This document shows, piece after piece, positions 1 through 6,100 of a stretch of 6,703 nucleotides of DNA. The position numbers and the translations under genes were made by a program. This DNA is from Frankiales bacterium. Its GTDB lineage: Bacteria; Actinomycetota; Actinomycetes; Mycobacteriales; Jatrophihabitantaceae. A model generated the notes under the pieces. The model was not told the DNA's origin, searched no databases, and saw only the letters and a list, made by a program, of their open reading frames with translations. Position 1 is the first letter of the stretch. Each line of letters starts with the position of its first letter. The DNA lies in assembly GCA_025963265.1 (NCBI GenBank), contig JAOPUY010000243.1, forward strand, positions 1-6,703, written 5' to 3'.

Positions 1-2
1 TG

Positions 3-65
3 TCGGCGACCGCCGAGAACGGGCGGCAGGCGCTGGGCACCGGCGAAGACACCGGGATTTCCTAG
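3..65 (+). CDS. 3' end of an unidentified upstream gene (partial)
   Basis: The first bases read as 20 codons ending in TAG at 63-65 (last residues GTGEDTGIS). This frame is preferred because 18 of its 20 codons end in G or C, whereas the neighbouring open frame (stop near 83) shows no such bias. The gene is on the same strand as the rest of the block. The visible tail is polar and small-residue-rich, with no domain. In actinobacteria the gene before DUF177 is often coaD or a DivIVA-like coiled-coil protein (the Rv2927c position in Mycobacterium tuberculosis); that is context only, since 20 residues do not allow identification. Confidence 0.5.
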   Translation, partial: SATAENGRQALGTGEDTGIS

Positions 66-88
66 CTCGCCTGCCCCTCGGGTAGGCT
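59..88 (+). promoter_or_regulatory. Weak candidate promoter ahead of the DUF177 gene
   Basis: TAGGCT at 83-88 fits the TANNNT form of an actinobacterial -10 box. The best -35 at a sensible distance is the poor TTCCTA at 59-64 (18-base spacer). A second weak possibility is TTGCAC at 120-125, but it lacks a good -10 element. The 96-base gap after the upstream stop is less GC-rich than the genes around it, which suits a promoter region. The call rests on motif match alone. Confidence 0.25.
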
Positions 89-161
89 GATCGACGTCCT
101 AGTCCATGTTCTGGCCAAGTTGCACAGTTTCGTCTGCCCACCGGCTTAGCAAAGGTCTTGA

Positions 162-722
162 GTGAAAACCCGCAGCCCCTACATCCTGGACACCCGGGAA
201 GTCGGGCGGCAACCAGGGTTGAGCAAGGACTTCCAGCTAACGGTGACGGCGCCTGCGCACCTCGGCTTGGACATGATCGGAGTACCGCAAGGTGATCCGC
301 TCGAGCTAACCGTGCGGCTGGAATCGGTCACTGAGGGAGTCCTGGCGACAGGAACCGTCAGCGGCCAGGCGCAGGGTGAGTGCGGGCGTTGCCTGGTGCA
401 CTTCTCCGAGCCGTTGGAAGTCGACTTCGTCGAGCTGTTCGCCTACCGCGACAGCGCGACCGAGCAGACGACCGACACCGACGAGGTCAGTCGGCTCGCG
501 GGCGACCTGCTCGACCTTGAGCCGGTTGTGCGAGACGCAGTGGTGCTGAGCTTTCCGCTCTCGCCGCTGTGCGAGGCAGAGTGCGCCGGTCTGTGCTCCG
601 AATGCGGAGAACGGATCGCGGACCTTCCGGCCGAGCACTCGCACACCCAGCTCGACCCTCGTTGGGCTGCTCTGGCCGAGCGGCTCAGCGCAGACGACAC
701 ATCCAGCACGCCCACCTCATAG
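162..722 (+). CDS. DUF177 / YceD family protein, likely 23S rRNA or 50S biogenesis factor
   Basis: A 186-residue protein of the DUF177 (COG1399, YceD) family. The N-terminal part is beta-rich and holds a CGRC pair (C74, C77). The C-terminal part carries the family hallmark: an LSFPLSPLC segment followed by C137, C141, C145 and C148 (C-x3-C-x3-C-x2-C), then an LDPRWAAL stretch at about 164-171. The six cysteines suggest metal binding, which is inference. A plant plastid member is known to be needed for 23S rRNA accumulation, and the E. coli gene yceD lies directly before rpmF, as here. The cytoplasmic protein is therefore best read as a ribosome assembly or rRNA factor; its biochemical activity is not established. 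The GTG start is supported by AAAGG at 151-155, six bases upstream. The last about 12 residues are a Ser/Thr-rich tail. rpmF begins 15 bases after the stop. Confidence 0.9.
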   Translation: MKTRSPYILDTREVGRQPGLSKDFQLTVTAPAHLGLDMIGVPQGDPLELTVRLESVTEGVLATGTVSGQAQGECGRCLVHFSEPLEVDFVELFAYRDSATEQTTDTDEVSRLAGDLLDLEPVVRDAVVLSFPLSPLCEAECAGLCSECGERIADLPAEHSHTQLDPRWAALAERLSADDTSSTPTS

Positions 723-737
723 TCAGGAGAACCCGCC

Positions 738-917
738 GTGGCCGTCCCGAAGCGGAAGACCTCGCGTTCGAACACTCGCAGCCGTCGCTCGCAGTGGAAG
801 ACCAGCGCGCCCACCCTGGTCACGTGCCCGAACCGGGCCTGCGGCCAGCCCAAGCTGCCCCACACCGCGTGCAGCAACTGCGGCCAGTACGACGGACGGC
901 AGGTTCTCGCGGTCTGA
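738..917 (+). CDS. rpmF: 50S ribosomal protein L32 (bL32), zinc-finger form
   Basis: A 59-residue protein starting [20 protein letters not shown], the diagnostic basic N-terminus of bL32, which threads into 23S rRNA of the large subunit. A zinc knuckle follows, with C30, C35, C45 and C48, then [11 protein letters not shown] at the end. It is the zinc-binding (C+) type; many actinobacteria also carry a cysteine-free paralogue used under zinc starvation, not present in this window. The first cysteine pair is spaced CX4C, against the CX2C I remember from Streptomyces. The GTG start has a strong ribosome binding site, AGGAGA at 725-730, seven bases upstream and only three bases after the DUF177 stop, so the two genes are almost certainly co-transcribed. 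The stop codon lies inside a stem-loop (904-926). Confidence 0.95.
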   Translation: MAVPKRKTSRSNTRSRRSQWKTSAPTLVTCPNRACGQPKLPHTACSNCGQYDGRQVLAV

Positions 918-926
918 CCGCGAGAA
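904..926 (+). promoter_or_regulatory. Stem-loop containing the rpmF stop codon
   Basis: A perfect 10-base-pair inverted repeat, TTCTCGCGGT at 904-913 and ACCGCGAGAA at 917-926, with a three-base loop (CTG). The rpmF TGA at 915-917 falls in the loop and the first base of the right arm. No T-run follows, so this is not a classical intrinsic terminator. It may be a partial (L-shaped) terminator, a stabiliser of the 3' end of the DUF177-rpmF message, or a processing site. The downstream gene is RNase III, which cuts double-stranded RNA, but a 10-pair stem is short for that enzyme. Confidence 0.6.
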
Positions 927-988
927 TATGACCTCACCTCTGCAGCGGACCGCGCCCCAGGCCGACAGCCCCCGGACAAGGGACGCTG

Positions 989-1777
989 ATGGCCGCCGCT
1001 AGGCCGCCGGTTCCCACCGATCCGTCCGAGTTGGCCTCGGTGCTCGGCGTCGAGATGGACGCCGAGCTCTTCCGGCGCGCCCTGACGCACCGCTCTTACG
1101 CCTACGAGAACGGCGACCTGCCGCACAACGAGCGCCTGGAGTTCCTCGGCGACTCGGTGCTCGGCGTGGTCATCACCGAGTCGCTGTACCGCAACCATCC
1201 CGAGCTGCCTGAGGGCAAACTGGCCAAACTGCGCGCGTCGGTGGTCAACATGCGGGCCTTGGCCCAAGTGGCGCGGACGATCGGACCGGCCGGGATCGGC
1301 GAGTACCTGTTCTTGGGCCGGGGCGAGGACGCGACGGGCGGACGCGACAAGCCCTCGATCCTGGCCGACACCCTCGAGGCCATTCTCGGTGCGATCCACC
1401 TTCAGCACGGCATCGACGTGGCCACCGAGGTCATCCACCGACTGTTCGACGACGTTCTCAACGCGGCCCCCGGCTACGGCGCGGCCCTGGACTGGAAGAC
1501 CTCGCTGCAAGAGCTGACCGCGTTGCGCGGGCTCGGGGTGCCCGATTACACGATCACCTCGGCTGGCCCCGATCACGCCAAGTCCTTCACCGCTGCCGCG
1601 GTGGTCGACGGCGTGACCTATGACGTCCGGCCCGGCCGGAGCAAGAAGGAAGCCGAGCAATCGGCGGCCGAGGCGGCTTGGCAGGCGCTGACCGCCGCCG
1701 CCGAGCCCCCGTTAGACGCGGCGGCTGAGCCAGCCACCGCACCGGCTAACCCGGGGACCAACCAGCCGGGTGCCTGA
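989..1777 (+). CDS. rnc: Ribonuclease III
   Basis: A 262-residue double-strand-specific endoribonuclease that processes rRNA precursors and structured mRNAs in the cytoplasm as a homodimer. The catalytic domain (about 12-157) contains the signature [10 protein letters not shown] at 47-56. E48, E51 and D55 match E. coli E38, E41 and D45; D127 and E130 in ADTLEAILG match D114 and E117, so the metal-binding active site is complete. A double-stranded RNA-binding domain covers about 168-234, from DWKTSLQEL to [14 protein letters not shown], with the lysine-containing last helix. The final about 28 residues are an Ala/Pro-rich tail, common in actinobacterial members. The ATG start has AAGGG at 978-982, six bases upstream. 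It follows rpmF after a 71-base gap and overlaps mutM by 8 bases. Confidence 0.97.
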   Translation: MAAARPPVPTDPSELASVLGVEMDAELFRRALTHRSYAYENGDLPHNERLEFLGDSVLGVVITESLYRNHPELPEGKLAKLRASVVNMRALAQVARTIGPAGIGEYLFLGRGEDATGGRDKPSILADTLEAILGAIHLQHGIDVATEVIHRLFDDVLNAAPGYGAALDWKTSLQELTALRGLGVPDYTITSAGPDHAKSFTAAAVVDGVTYDVRPGRSKKEAEQSAAEAAWQALTAAAEPPLDAAAEPATAPANPGTNQPGA

Positions 1778-2660
1778 GTTACCCGAGGTCGAGACGGTTC
1801 GCGCCGGCCTGCAGCGCTGGGTCGCCGGCCGGCGGATCGCGGCCGTCGAGGACGTGCACGCCCGAGCGGTCCGACGCCATCCAGGCGGCGCCAGCGACCT
1901 GGCCGCCCAGCTGGCCGGTCGGTCAATCGAGTCGGTCCAACGTCGCGGCAAGTATCTCTGGCTGCCGCTGGGCGCCCCAGACGCCTTGGCGGCAGCCCGC
2001 CCAGCGCTGATCGCCCACCTGGGGATGAGCGGCCAGCTGCTCGTCCTGCCCGCCGACACGCCGCCCGGGCCCCACCTGCGGGCCCGAATTCGCTTCGCCG
2101 ACGGCGGCCCCGAGCTGCGCTTCGTCGACCAGCGCACGTTCGGCGGTCTGCGACTCGACGACCTGACCGACGACGGGCCGACCCCAGTTCCCGTGAGCAT
2201 CGCTCATATCGCCCGCGACCCGCTGGACCCGCTGTTTGACGACGCCCGCTGGATCGCCGCGGTTCGCCGTCGCCACACCACCATCAAGCGGGCCCTGCTC
2301 GACCAATCCTCGATCTCCGGCGTCGGCAACATCTACGCCGACGAGGCGCTCTGGCGGGCCCGATTGCATGGTGACCGCCCGACCGCCGGACTCACCCGGG
2401 CCCAACTGGTCGAGCTGCTGGCCGCCATCCGGGAGGTGTTCGCCGCGGCCCTGCTGGCCGGCGGCACCTCCTTCGACGCGCTCTACGTCAACGTGAACGG
2501 GCAGAGCGGGTACTTCGACCGGTCGCTCAACGCCTACGGCCAGCTGGACCGGCCCTGCGCGCGGTGTGGCACGTCGATCCGCCGGCTTAAATGGATGAAC
2601 CGGTCCTCGTACTACTGCCCGAGCTGCCAGCGGCCGCCCCGCGCGCCACGGGCCAGCTAG
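1770..2660 (+). CDS. mutM: Formamidopyrimidine-DNA glycosylase / AP lyase
   Basis: A 296-residue bifunctional glycosylase that removes 8-oxoguanine and formamidopyrimidines from DNA and then cleaves the abasic strand. It starts [12 protein letters not shown]2, exposed after Met removal, is the Schiff-base nucleophile and E3 the acid. K61 (RRGKYL), M86 (HLGMSGQL), and R122 and F124 (DQRTFGG) match the E. coli residues that grip DNA and fill the gap left by the flipped base. The helix-two-turn-helix includes K173 and N187 ([10 protein letters not shown]). The zinc finger has C263, C266, C283 and C286, with R278 (MNRSSYYC) for the damage-site phosphate. All key residues are present, so it should be active. 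The GTG start at 1770 lies before the rnc stop (1775-1777), with GGGGA at 1753-1757 as a distant ribosome site, pointing to translational coupling. MutM is preferred over Nei because of the P2-E3-L4 start, K61 and the [13 protein letters not shown] stretch. Confidence 0.97.
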   Translation: MPELPEVETVRAGLQRWVAGRRIAAVEDVHARAVRRHPGGASDLAAQLAGRSIESVQRRGKYLWLPLGAPDALAAARPALIAHLGMSGQLLVLPADTPPGPHLRARIRFADGGPELRFVDQRTFGGLRLDDLTDDGPTPVPVSIAHIARDPLDPLFDDARWIAAVRRRHTTIKRALLDQSSISGVGNIYADEALWRARLHGDRPTAGLTRAQLVELLAAIREVFAAALLAGGTSFDALYVNVNGQSGYFDRSLNAYGQLDRPCARCGTSIRRLKWMNRSSYYCPSCQRPPRAPRAS

Positions 2661-2730
2661 CACCCATACCGCCGACCGGCCAGCGTTAATGACGTGATTT
2701 GTTTCTTGCGCCTTACGGTGAGATGATCAG

Positions 2731-2784
2731 ATGACAGAAATCACCTTCCTGACCGGCTCGGAGTTGGCGGCGATCTCTGCGTGA
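2731..2784 (+). CDS. Possible 17-residue leader peptide (doubtful)
   Basis: ATG at 2731 opens a frame encoding MTEITFLTGSELAAISA, ending in TGA at 2782-2784. Fourteen of 17 codons end in G or C, as in real genes here, and GGTGA at 2717-2721 could pair with the 16S anti-Shine-Dalgarno sequence. It lies just upstream of a stem-loop and of the small zipper gene, an arrangement like a leader peptide. However, it shows no run of a regulatory amino acid, it matches no family I recognise, and ORFs this short arise often by chance. Confidence 0.18.
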   Translation: MTEITFLTGSELAAISA

Positions 2785-2792
2785 GGTATATG
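2764..2792 (+). promoter_or_regulatory. Candidate promoter for the small zipper gene (and possibly smc)
   Basis: TTGGCG at 2764-2769 (four of six matches to TTGACA) and TATATG at 2787-2792 (four of six to TATAAT) are separated by the ideal 17 bases. Transcription would begin near 2798-2800, where the left arm of the 2800-2844 stem-loop starts. The last -10 base is G rather than the usual T, so this is a moderate candidate at best. Confidence 0.35.
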
Positions 2793-2799
2793 GCGGCTA

Positions 2800-2844
2800 G
2801 CGGTTGTAGCTGGCCGAACGGCCTCGACGCAGCGAAGCAACCGC
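2800..2844 (+). promoter_or_regulatory. Nested stem-loop in the leader of the small zipper gene
   Basis: The outer arms GCGGTTG (2800-2806) and CAACCGC (2838-2844) are perfect complements. Inside them GGCC (2812-2815) and GGCC (2820-2823) form a small hairpin with a GAAC loop. No T-run follows, so it is not an intrinsic terminator. The ribosome site GAAAGG (2866-2871) lies outside the structure. A 7-pair arm spanning about 31 bases can occur by chance in GC-rich DNA. Confidence 0.35.
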
Positions 2845-2878
2845 CCCCAATCGGCAGGAGTCCGCGAAAGGTCGCAAC

Positions 2879-3067
2879 ATGGCCAGGGCGTTGCTGGGAC
2901 ACCTTCCCACCACTGCAGATCGTTACCTTGTCGAAGAGAACGCACGCCTGAAGTCGCGCGTCCGAGAGTTGGAGAACGAGCTCACCGAGCTGCGTGACTC
3001 CATCGCCTCCGACCGGCTGCTGGACGAACTGCACCGCATCACCAGCACCGCCTCCGCCCTCGCCTGA
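2879..3067 (+). CDS. Small leucine-zipper protein upstream of smc, function unknown
   Basis: A 62-residue protein that I cannot assign to a named family. After a short N-terminus (MARALLGHLPTTADRY) it is a near-perfect leucine zipper. The d positions are L17, L24, L31 and L38; the a positions are N21, V28, L35 and I42. The g-e' neighbours E20/K25, R27/E32 and E34/R39 are all oppositely charged. Asn at an a position plus matched charges is typical of parallel two-stranded homodimers. A second amphipathic stretch, RLLDELHRI (46-54), follows. There is no basic DNA-binding region, signal peptide, membrane segment or cysteine. The start is well supported: ATG with GAAAGG at 2866-2871, seven bases upstream. 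Codons are G/C-ending like those of neighbouring genes. It ends 99 bases before smc on the same strand. A role with SMC is inference from position and shape; it could equally be an unrelated adaptor. Confidence 0.8.
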   Translation: MARALLGHLPTTADRYLVEENARLKSRVRELENELTELRDSIASDRLLDELHRITSTASALA

Positions 3068-3073
3068 GCACCG

Positions 3074-3102
3074 CTGGCCGAGTCGGCCCGGGCGGGTAGA
3101 TT
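3074..3102 (+). promoter_or_regulatory. Candidate smc promoter
   Basis: TAGATT at 3097-3102 is a good -10 match (TANNNT form). Exactly 17 bases upstream lies a weak -35, CTGGCC, at 3074-3079. The predicted start of transcription is about 3108-3110, giving a leader of roughly 58 bases before the smc GTG. Many actinobacterial promoters have a poor -35, so the call rests mostly on the -10 box and on its position in the only gap before smc. Confidence 0.4.
3076..3088. promoter_or_regulatory. Short palindrome over the -35/spacer of the candidate smc promoter
   Basis: GGCCGA at 3076-3081 and TCGGCC at 3083-3088 form a perfect dyad around G3082. It overlaps the candidate -35 box and spacer, where a repressor could act. 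No regulator family is suggested by the sequence, and six-base GC-rich dyads are common in this kind of genome. Confidence 0.25.
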
Positions 3103-3107
3103 ACGGG

Positions 3108-3135
3108 CAGCGAGCTTGCGCTGGCGAGCTCGCTG
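3108..3135 (+). promoter_or_regulatory. Strong hairpin in the smc leader
   Basis: CAGCGAGCT (3108-3116) pairs perfectly with AGCTCGCTG (3127-3135). The stem continues through one T-G wobble (3117/3126) and two G-C pairs to a GCTG loop (3120-3123), 12 pairs in all. No T-run follows, so it is not a classical terminator of the small zipper gene. Its first base coincides with the predicted transcription start of the TAGATT promoter, and its end lies 21 bases before the smc ribosome site (GGGAG, 3157-3161). It may be a 5'-terminal stem that stabilises the mRNA or tunes smc translation. Confidence 0.6.
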
Positions 3136-3166
3136 ACGCCGTCCTCGCTACGCCCCGGGAGCCTGA

Positions 3167-6100
3167 GTGCATCTGAAATCGCTGACTCTCAAGGGCTTCA
3201 AGTCCTTCGCGTCGGCGACGACTCTGCGGTTCGAGCCGGGGATCACCGCGGTGGTGGGGCCGAACGGGTCGGGCAAGTCCAACGTCGTCGACGCCATCGC
3301 CTGGGTGCTCTGCGAGCAGGGCGCCAAGGCGCTCCGAGGCGGCAAGATGGAAGACGTCATCTTCGCCGGCACCACCGGGCGCGCGCCCTTAGGTCGGGCC
3401 GAGGTCACCCTCACCATCGATAACGCCGATGAGGCGCTGCCCATCGACTACACCGAGGTCTCGATCACCCGTCGGATGTTCAGGGACGGGGCCAGCGAGT
3501 ACGAGATCAACGGCGAGGGCGCGCGGTTGCTCGACATCCAAGAGCTGCTCTCGGACTCCGGCATCGGGCGCGAGATGCACGTGATCGTCGGCCAAGGCCA
3601 ACTCGACTCCGTGCTGCAGGCCCGCCCGGAGGACCGGCGGGGCTTCATCGAGGAGGCCGCTGGCGTCCTCAAGCACCGCAAGCGCAAAGAGAAAGCGCTG
3701 CGCAAGCTCGAGGCCATGCAAACCAACCTGACCCGGCTCAACGACCTCACCACCGAGTTGGGCCGCCAGCTCAAACCTCTGGGCCGCCAGGCGGAGGTGG
3801 CTCGCCGCGCGGCCGGCATCCAAGCTGAACTGCGCGACTCCCGCTTGCGGCTGCTGGCCGATGACCTGAGCACGCTGCAGACCGCGTTGGCGGCCGAGGT
3901 CGCCGATGAGGCGGCCATCCGCGCTCGCCGCATCGAGGTCGAACAAGCCCTGGCCGAGGCCACCGGCCGTGAGGCCGAGCTCGAGCAGTCGCTGGCGGCC
4001 GAGGCTCCGAAGGTCACCGCGGCCCAAGAGGTCTTTTTCACCTTGTCGGCCCTGCACGAGCGGTTCCGCGGCACTGAGACCCTGGCCGCGGAGCGGCGGC
4101 GGCACCTGTCGGAATTCGCCGAGGAGGAGCGGCACGGTCGCGACCCCGCCGAGCTGGAGGATGAGGCGGCCGAGGTCCGCGAGCACGAGGAGGAGTTGCT
4201 CGCCGAACTCGACGAGGCCCGCGCCGCCCTGTCGGCCGCGGTGCTGGACCGGCAAGAGGGGGAGCGCTCGCTGGCTGACGCCGAACGCGCCCTAGTCGCG
4301 GCCGCTCGCGCGGTCGCCGACCGCCGCGAAGGCTTGGCCAAACTCGCCGGTCAGGTGAACGCCCTGCGCAGCCGGGCCTCCGCCGGCGGCGAGGAGATAG
4401 CTCGAATCGCGGTGGGCAGCGCTCAAGCCCGACAGCGGGCGGCTGAGGCGGCCACCGAGCTCGAGGCGGCCCAGAGCGAGGTCGGCGCGTTGGACGAGGG
4501 CGAGCTGGACCTCGACGCCCGTCACGAGCAGGCGGTCGCCGCGCTGGAGGCTTCGACCGCGCAGCTGGCCGAGCTGCGCGCGGCTGAGCGCGAGGTGGAA
4601 CGGGAGCGCTCGACCTGGTCGGCCCGGCGCGACGCGCTGGCGATGGGCCTTGACCGCAAGGACGGCGCGGGCGCGCTGTTGGCCGCCGGCTCGCAGCTGC
4701 CCGGTTTGCTGGGCTCGGTCGCGGCGCTGCTGTCGGTCGAGCCAGGCCACGAGGCGGCGCTCACCGCGGCCCTAGGCGCCATCGCCGACGCGGTCACGGT
4801 CGGTTCGGCCGCCGACGCCGTCGACGCGCTCGAGTTGCTCCGCTCCAGCGAGGCCGGCCGGGCCGGCGTGGTGATCGGCGCCGATGCGCCAGCTGCGGCC
4901 GACGGGCCGGCGTCATCGGATCGCGGCAGCTGGCCGACGCTGGGCCCACAAGCACGCTGGGCCCTCGACGTCGTCCGCTACCCGCCGGCCCTGGCCGGTC
5001 CGCTGGCCCGCGCGCTGGACCGGATGGCGATCGTGACTGATCTGCCGGCCGCGCAGCAGCTGGTCGGGGCCCATCCCGACGTCACCGCCGTGACCCGGGG
5101 CGGCGACGTGTTGGGCGCGAGCTGGGCCTTCGGCGGCTCGGCCAGCTCGCCGAGCGTCATCGAGGTGCAGGCCGCGGTCGACGAGGCCGCCGAGAAGGCC
5201 GCCAGCGCCGCCGACCGGCACGAGCAGCTGCAGGCCGAGTTGGTGGAGATCGAGGCGATCGCGGCGGGACAGCGGGTCCGGGTCGAGCAGGCCCTGGCCG
5301 CGCTCAATGAGTCCGACGCCCGGCTGAACGCCGTCGCCGAGCGGCTAGCCCAGCTCGCGCAAGCCCAACGGTCGGCCGAAGCCGAGGCGCAACGCCTCGA
5401 TCTGGCCCGGTCGGCCGCCGAGCAGGCCCGCGACCGCGACCTGGTCGGATTGGCTGAGCTCGAGGAGCGGCTGCGGCTGGCCGAGTCCGAGCCGGGCGAC
5501 GAGCAACCGCCGGCCGCTGACCGCGACGAGCGGGCCGCGGCGGTGGCCGCCAGCCGGCAGGCCGAGATGGACGCGCGGCTGACCGTGCGGACCCAGGAGG
5601 AGCGGGCCCGGGCCTGGGCCGGACGGGCCGACCAGCTGATCCGGGAAGCGGCGGCCGAGCGGCAGAACCGAGCCCGGCAGCAAGCGGCCCAGATCCGGCG
5701 CGAGCAGAGCGCCCTGGTCGTGGCTGCCGTCGAGCGGGCGGCGCGCGAGGCAAGCGGCCGGATCGCCAGCGCCGTGCAGCGAGCCGCGGCCGAGCGCGAG
5801 GCGCTGCAGGCTGGCCGGGGCGACCGCGAGCGACTACTGTCAGCGGCCCGTTCAGCGGCCCGGGAACTGGCCGCCGAGCTCGCCCGGCTCACCGACGCCG
5901 TCCACCGCGACGAGGTCGCGCGCGCGGAGCAGCGGCTGCGCATCGAGCAGTTGGAGGCTCGGGCCGCCGACGAGCACGGCATCGAGGTGCAGACCCTGCT
6001 GGCCGAGTACGGGCCGTCCCAGCCGGTGCCGCCCTCAGCCCAGGAGCAAGCGGAATATCAACAGCTCACCGAGCGCGGGGAGACCGTGCTGGCCCCGCAG

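Larger units (their letters stand above)
2661..2878. other. Intergenic region between mutM and the small zipper gene
   Basis: A 218-base gap, long for this compact block. The first half (about 2690-2760) is clearly less GC-rich than the genes. I see no strong intrinsic terminator after mutM. The region contains a possible 17-codon ORF (2731-2784), a candidate promoter (2764-2792), a nested stem-loop (2800-2844) and the ribosome site of the next gene. No acylphosphatase gene is present, although one lies close to smc in Mycobacterium tuberculosis. Confidence 0.7.

Noticed and set aside
1..62. Alternative open frame at the window start ending near position 83
   Set aside because: Its codons lack the strong third-position G/C bias of the frame ending at 65, which is the more likely coding frame.
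569..931. Plus-strand frame of 120 codons overlapping the end of the DUF177 gene and all of rpmF
   Set aside because: rpmF in another frame is unmistakably ribosomal protein L32, so this frame is a shadow.
928..1002. ATG-started 24-codon frame between rpmF and rnc, overlapping the rnc start
   Set aside because: No ribosome binding site, no recognisable sequence, and it starts just after the rpmF hairpin; most likely chance.
443..1660. Antisense open frame of 405 codons across the 3' part of the DUF177 gene, rpmF and rnc
   Set aside because: It lies opposite three well-identified genes, has no recognisable domain, and is typical of the long false frames on the reverse strand of GC-rich genes.
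2661..2730. Searched for an intrinsic terminator after mutM
   Set aside because: There is a T-rich patch near 2698-2707 (gatttgtttctt), but no stable GC stem immediately before it, so no terminator is called.
2694..2744. Inverted repeat GTGATTT / AAATCAC in the mutM downstream region
   Set aside because: Seven bases with a 37-base separation and no extension of the arms; expected by chance.
3389..4341. Two long antisense frames (288 and 297 codons) opposite the 5' part of smc
   Set aside because: Their Ser/Arg/Ala-rich or Leu/Gln/Gly-rich composition mirrors the sense coiled-coil codons; no ribosome site or domain is visible.
4978..5982. Antisense frame of 334 codons rich in Ser, Ala and Arg, opposite the smc hinge and second arm
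   Set aside because: This is low-complexity complement of repetitive coiled-coil codons, with no protein-family features.
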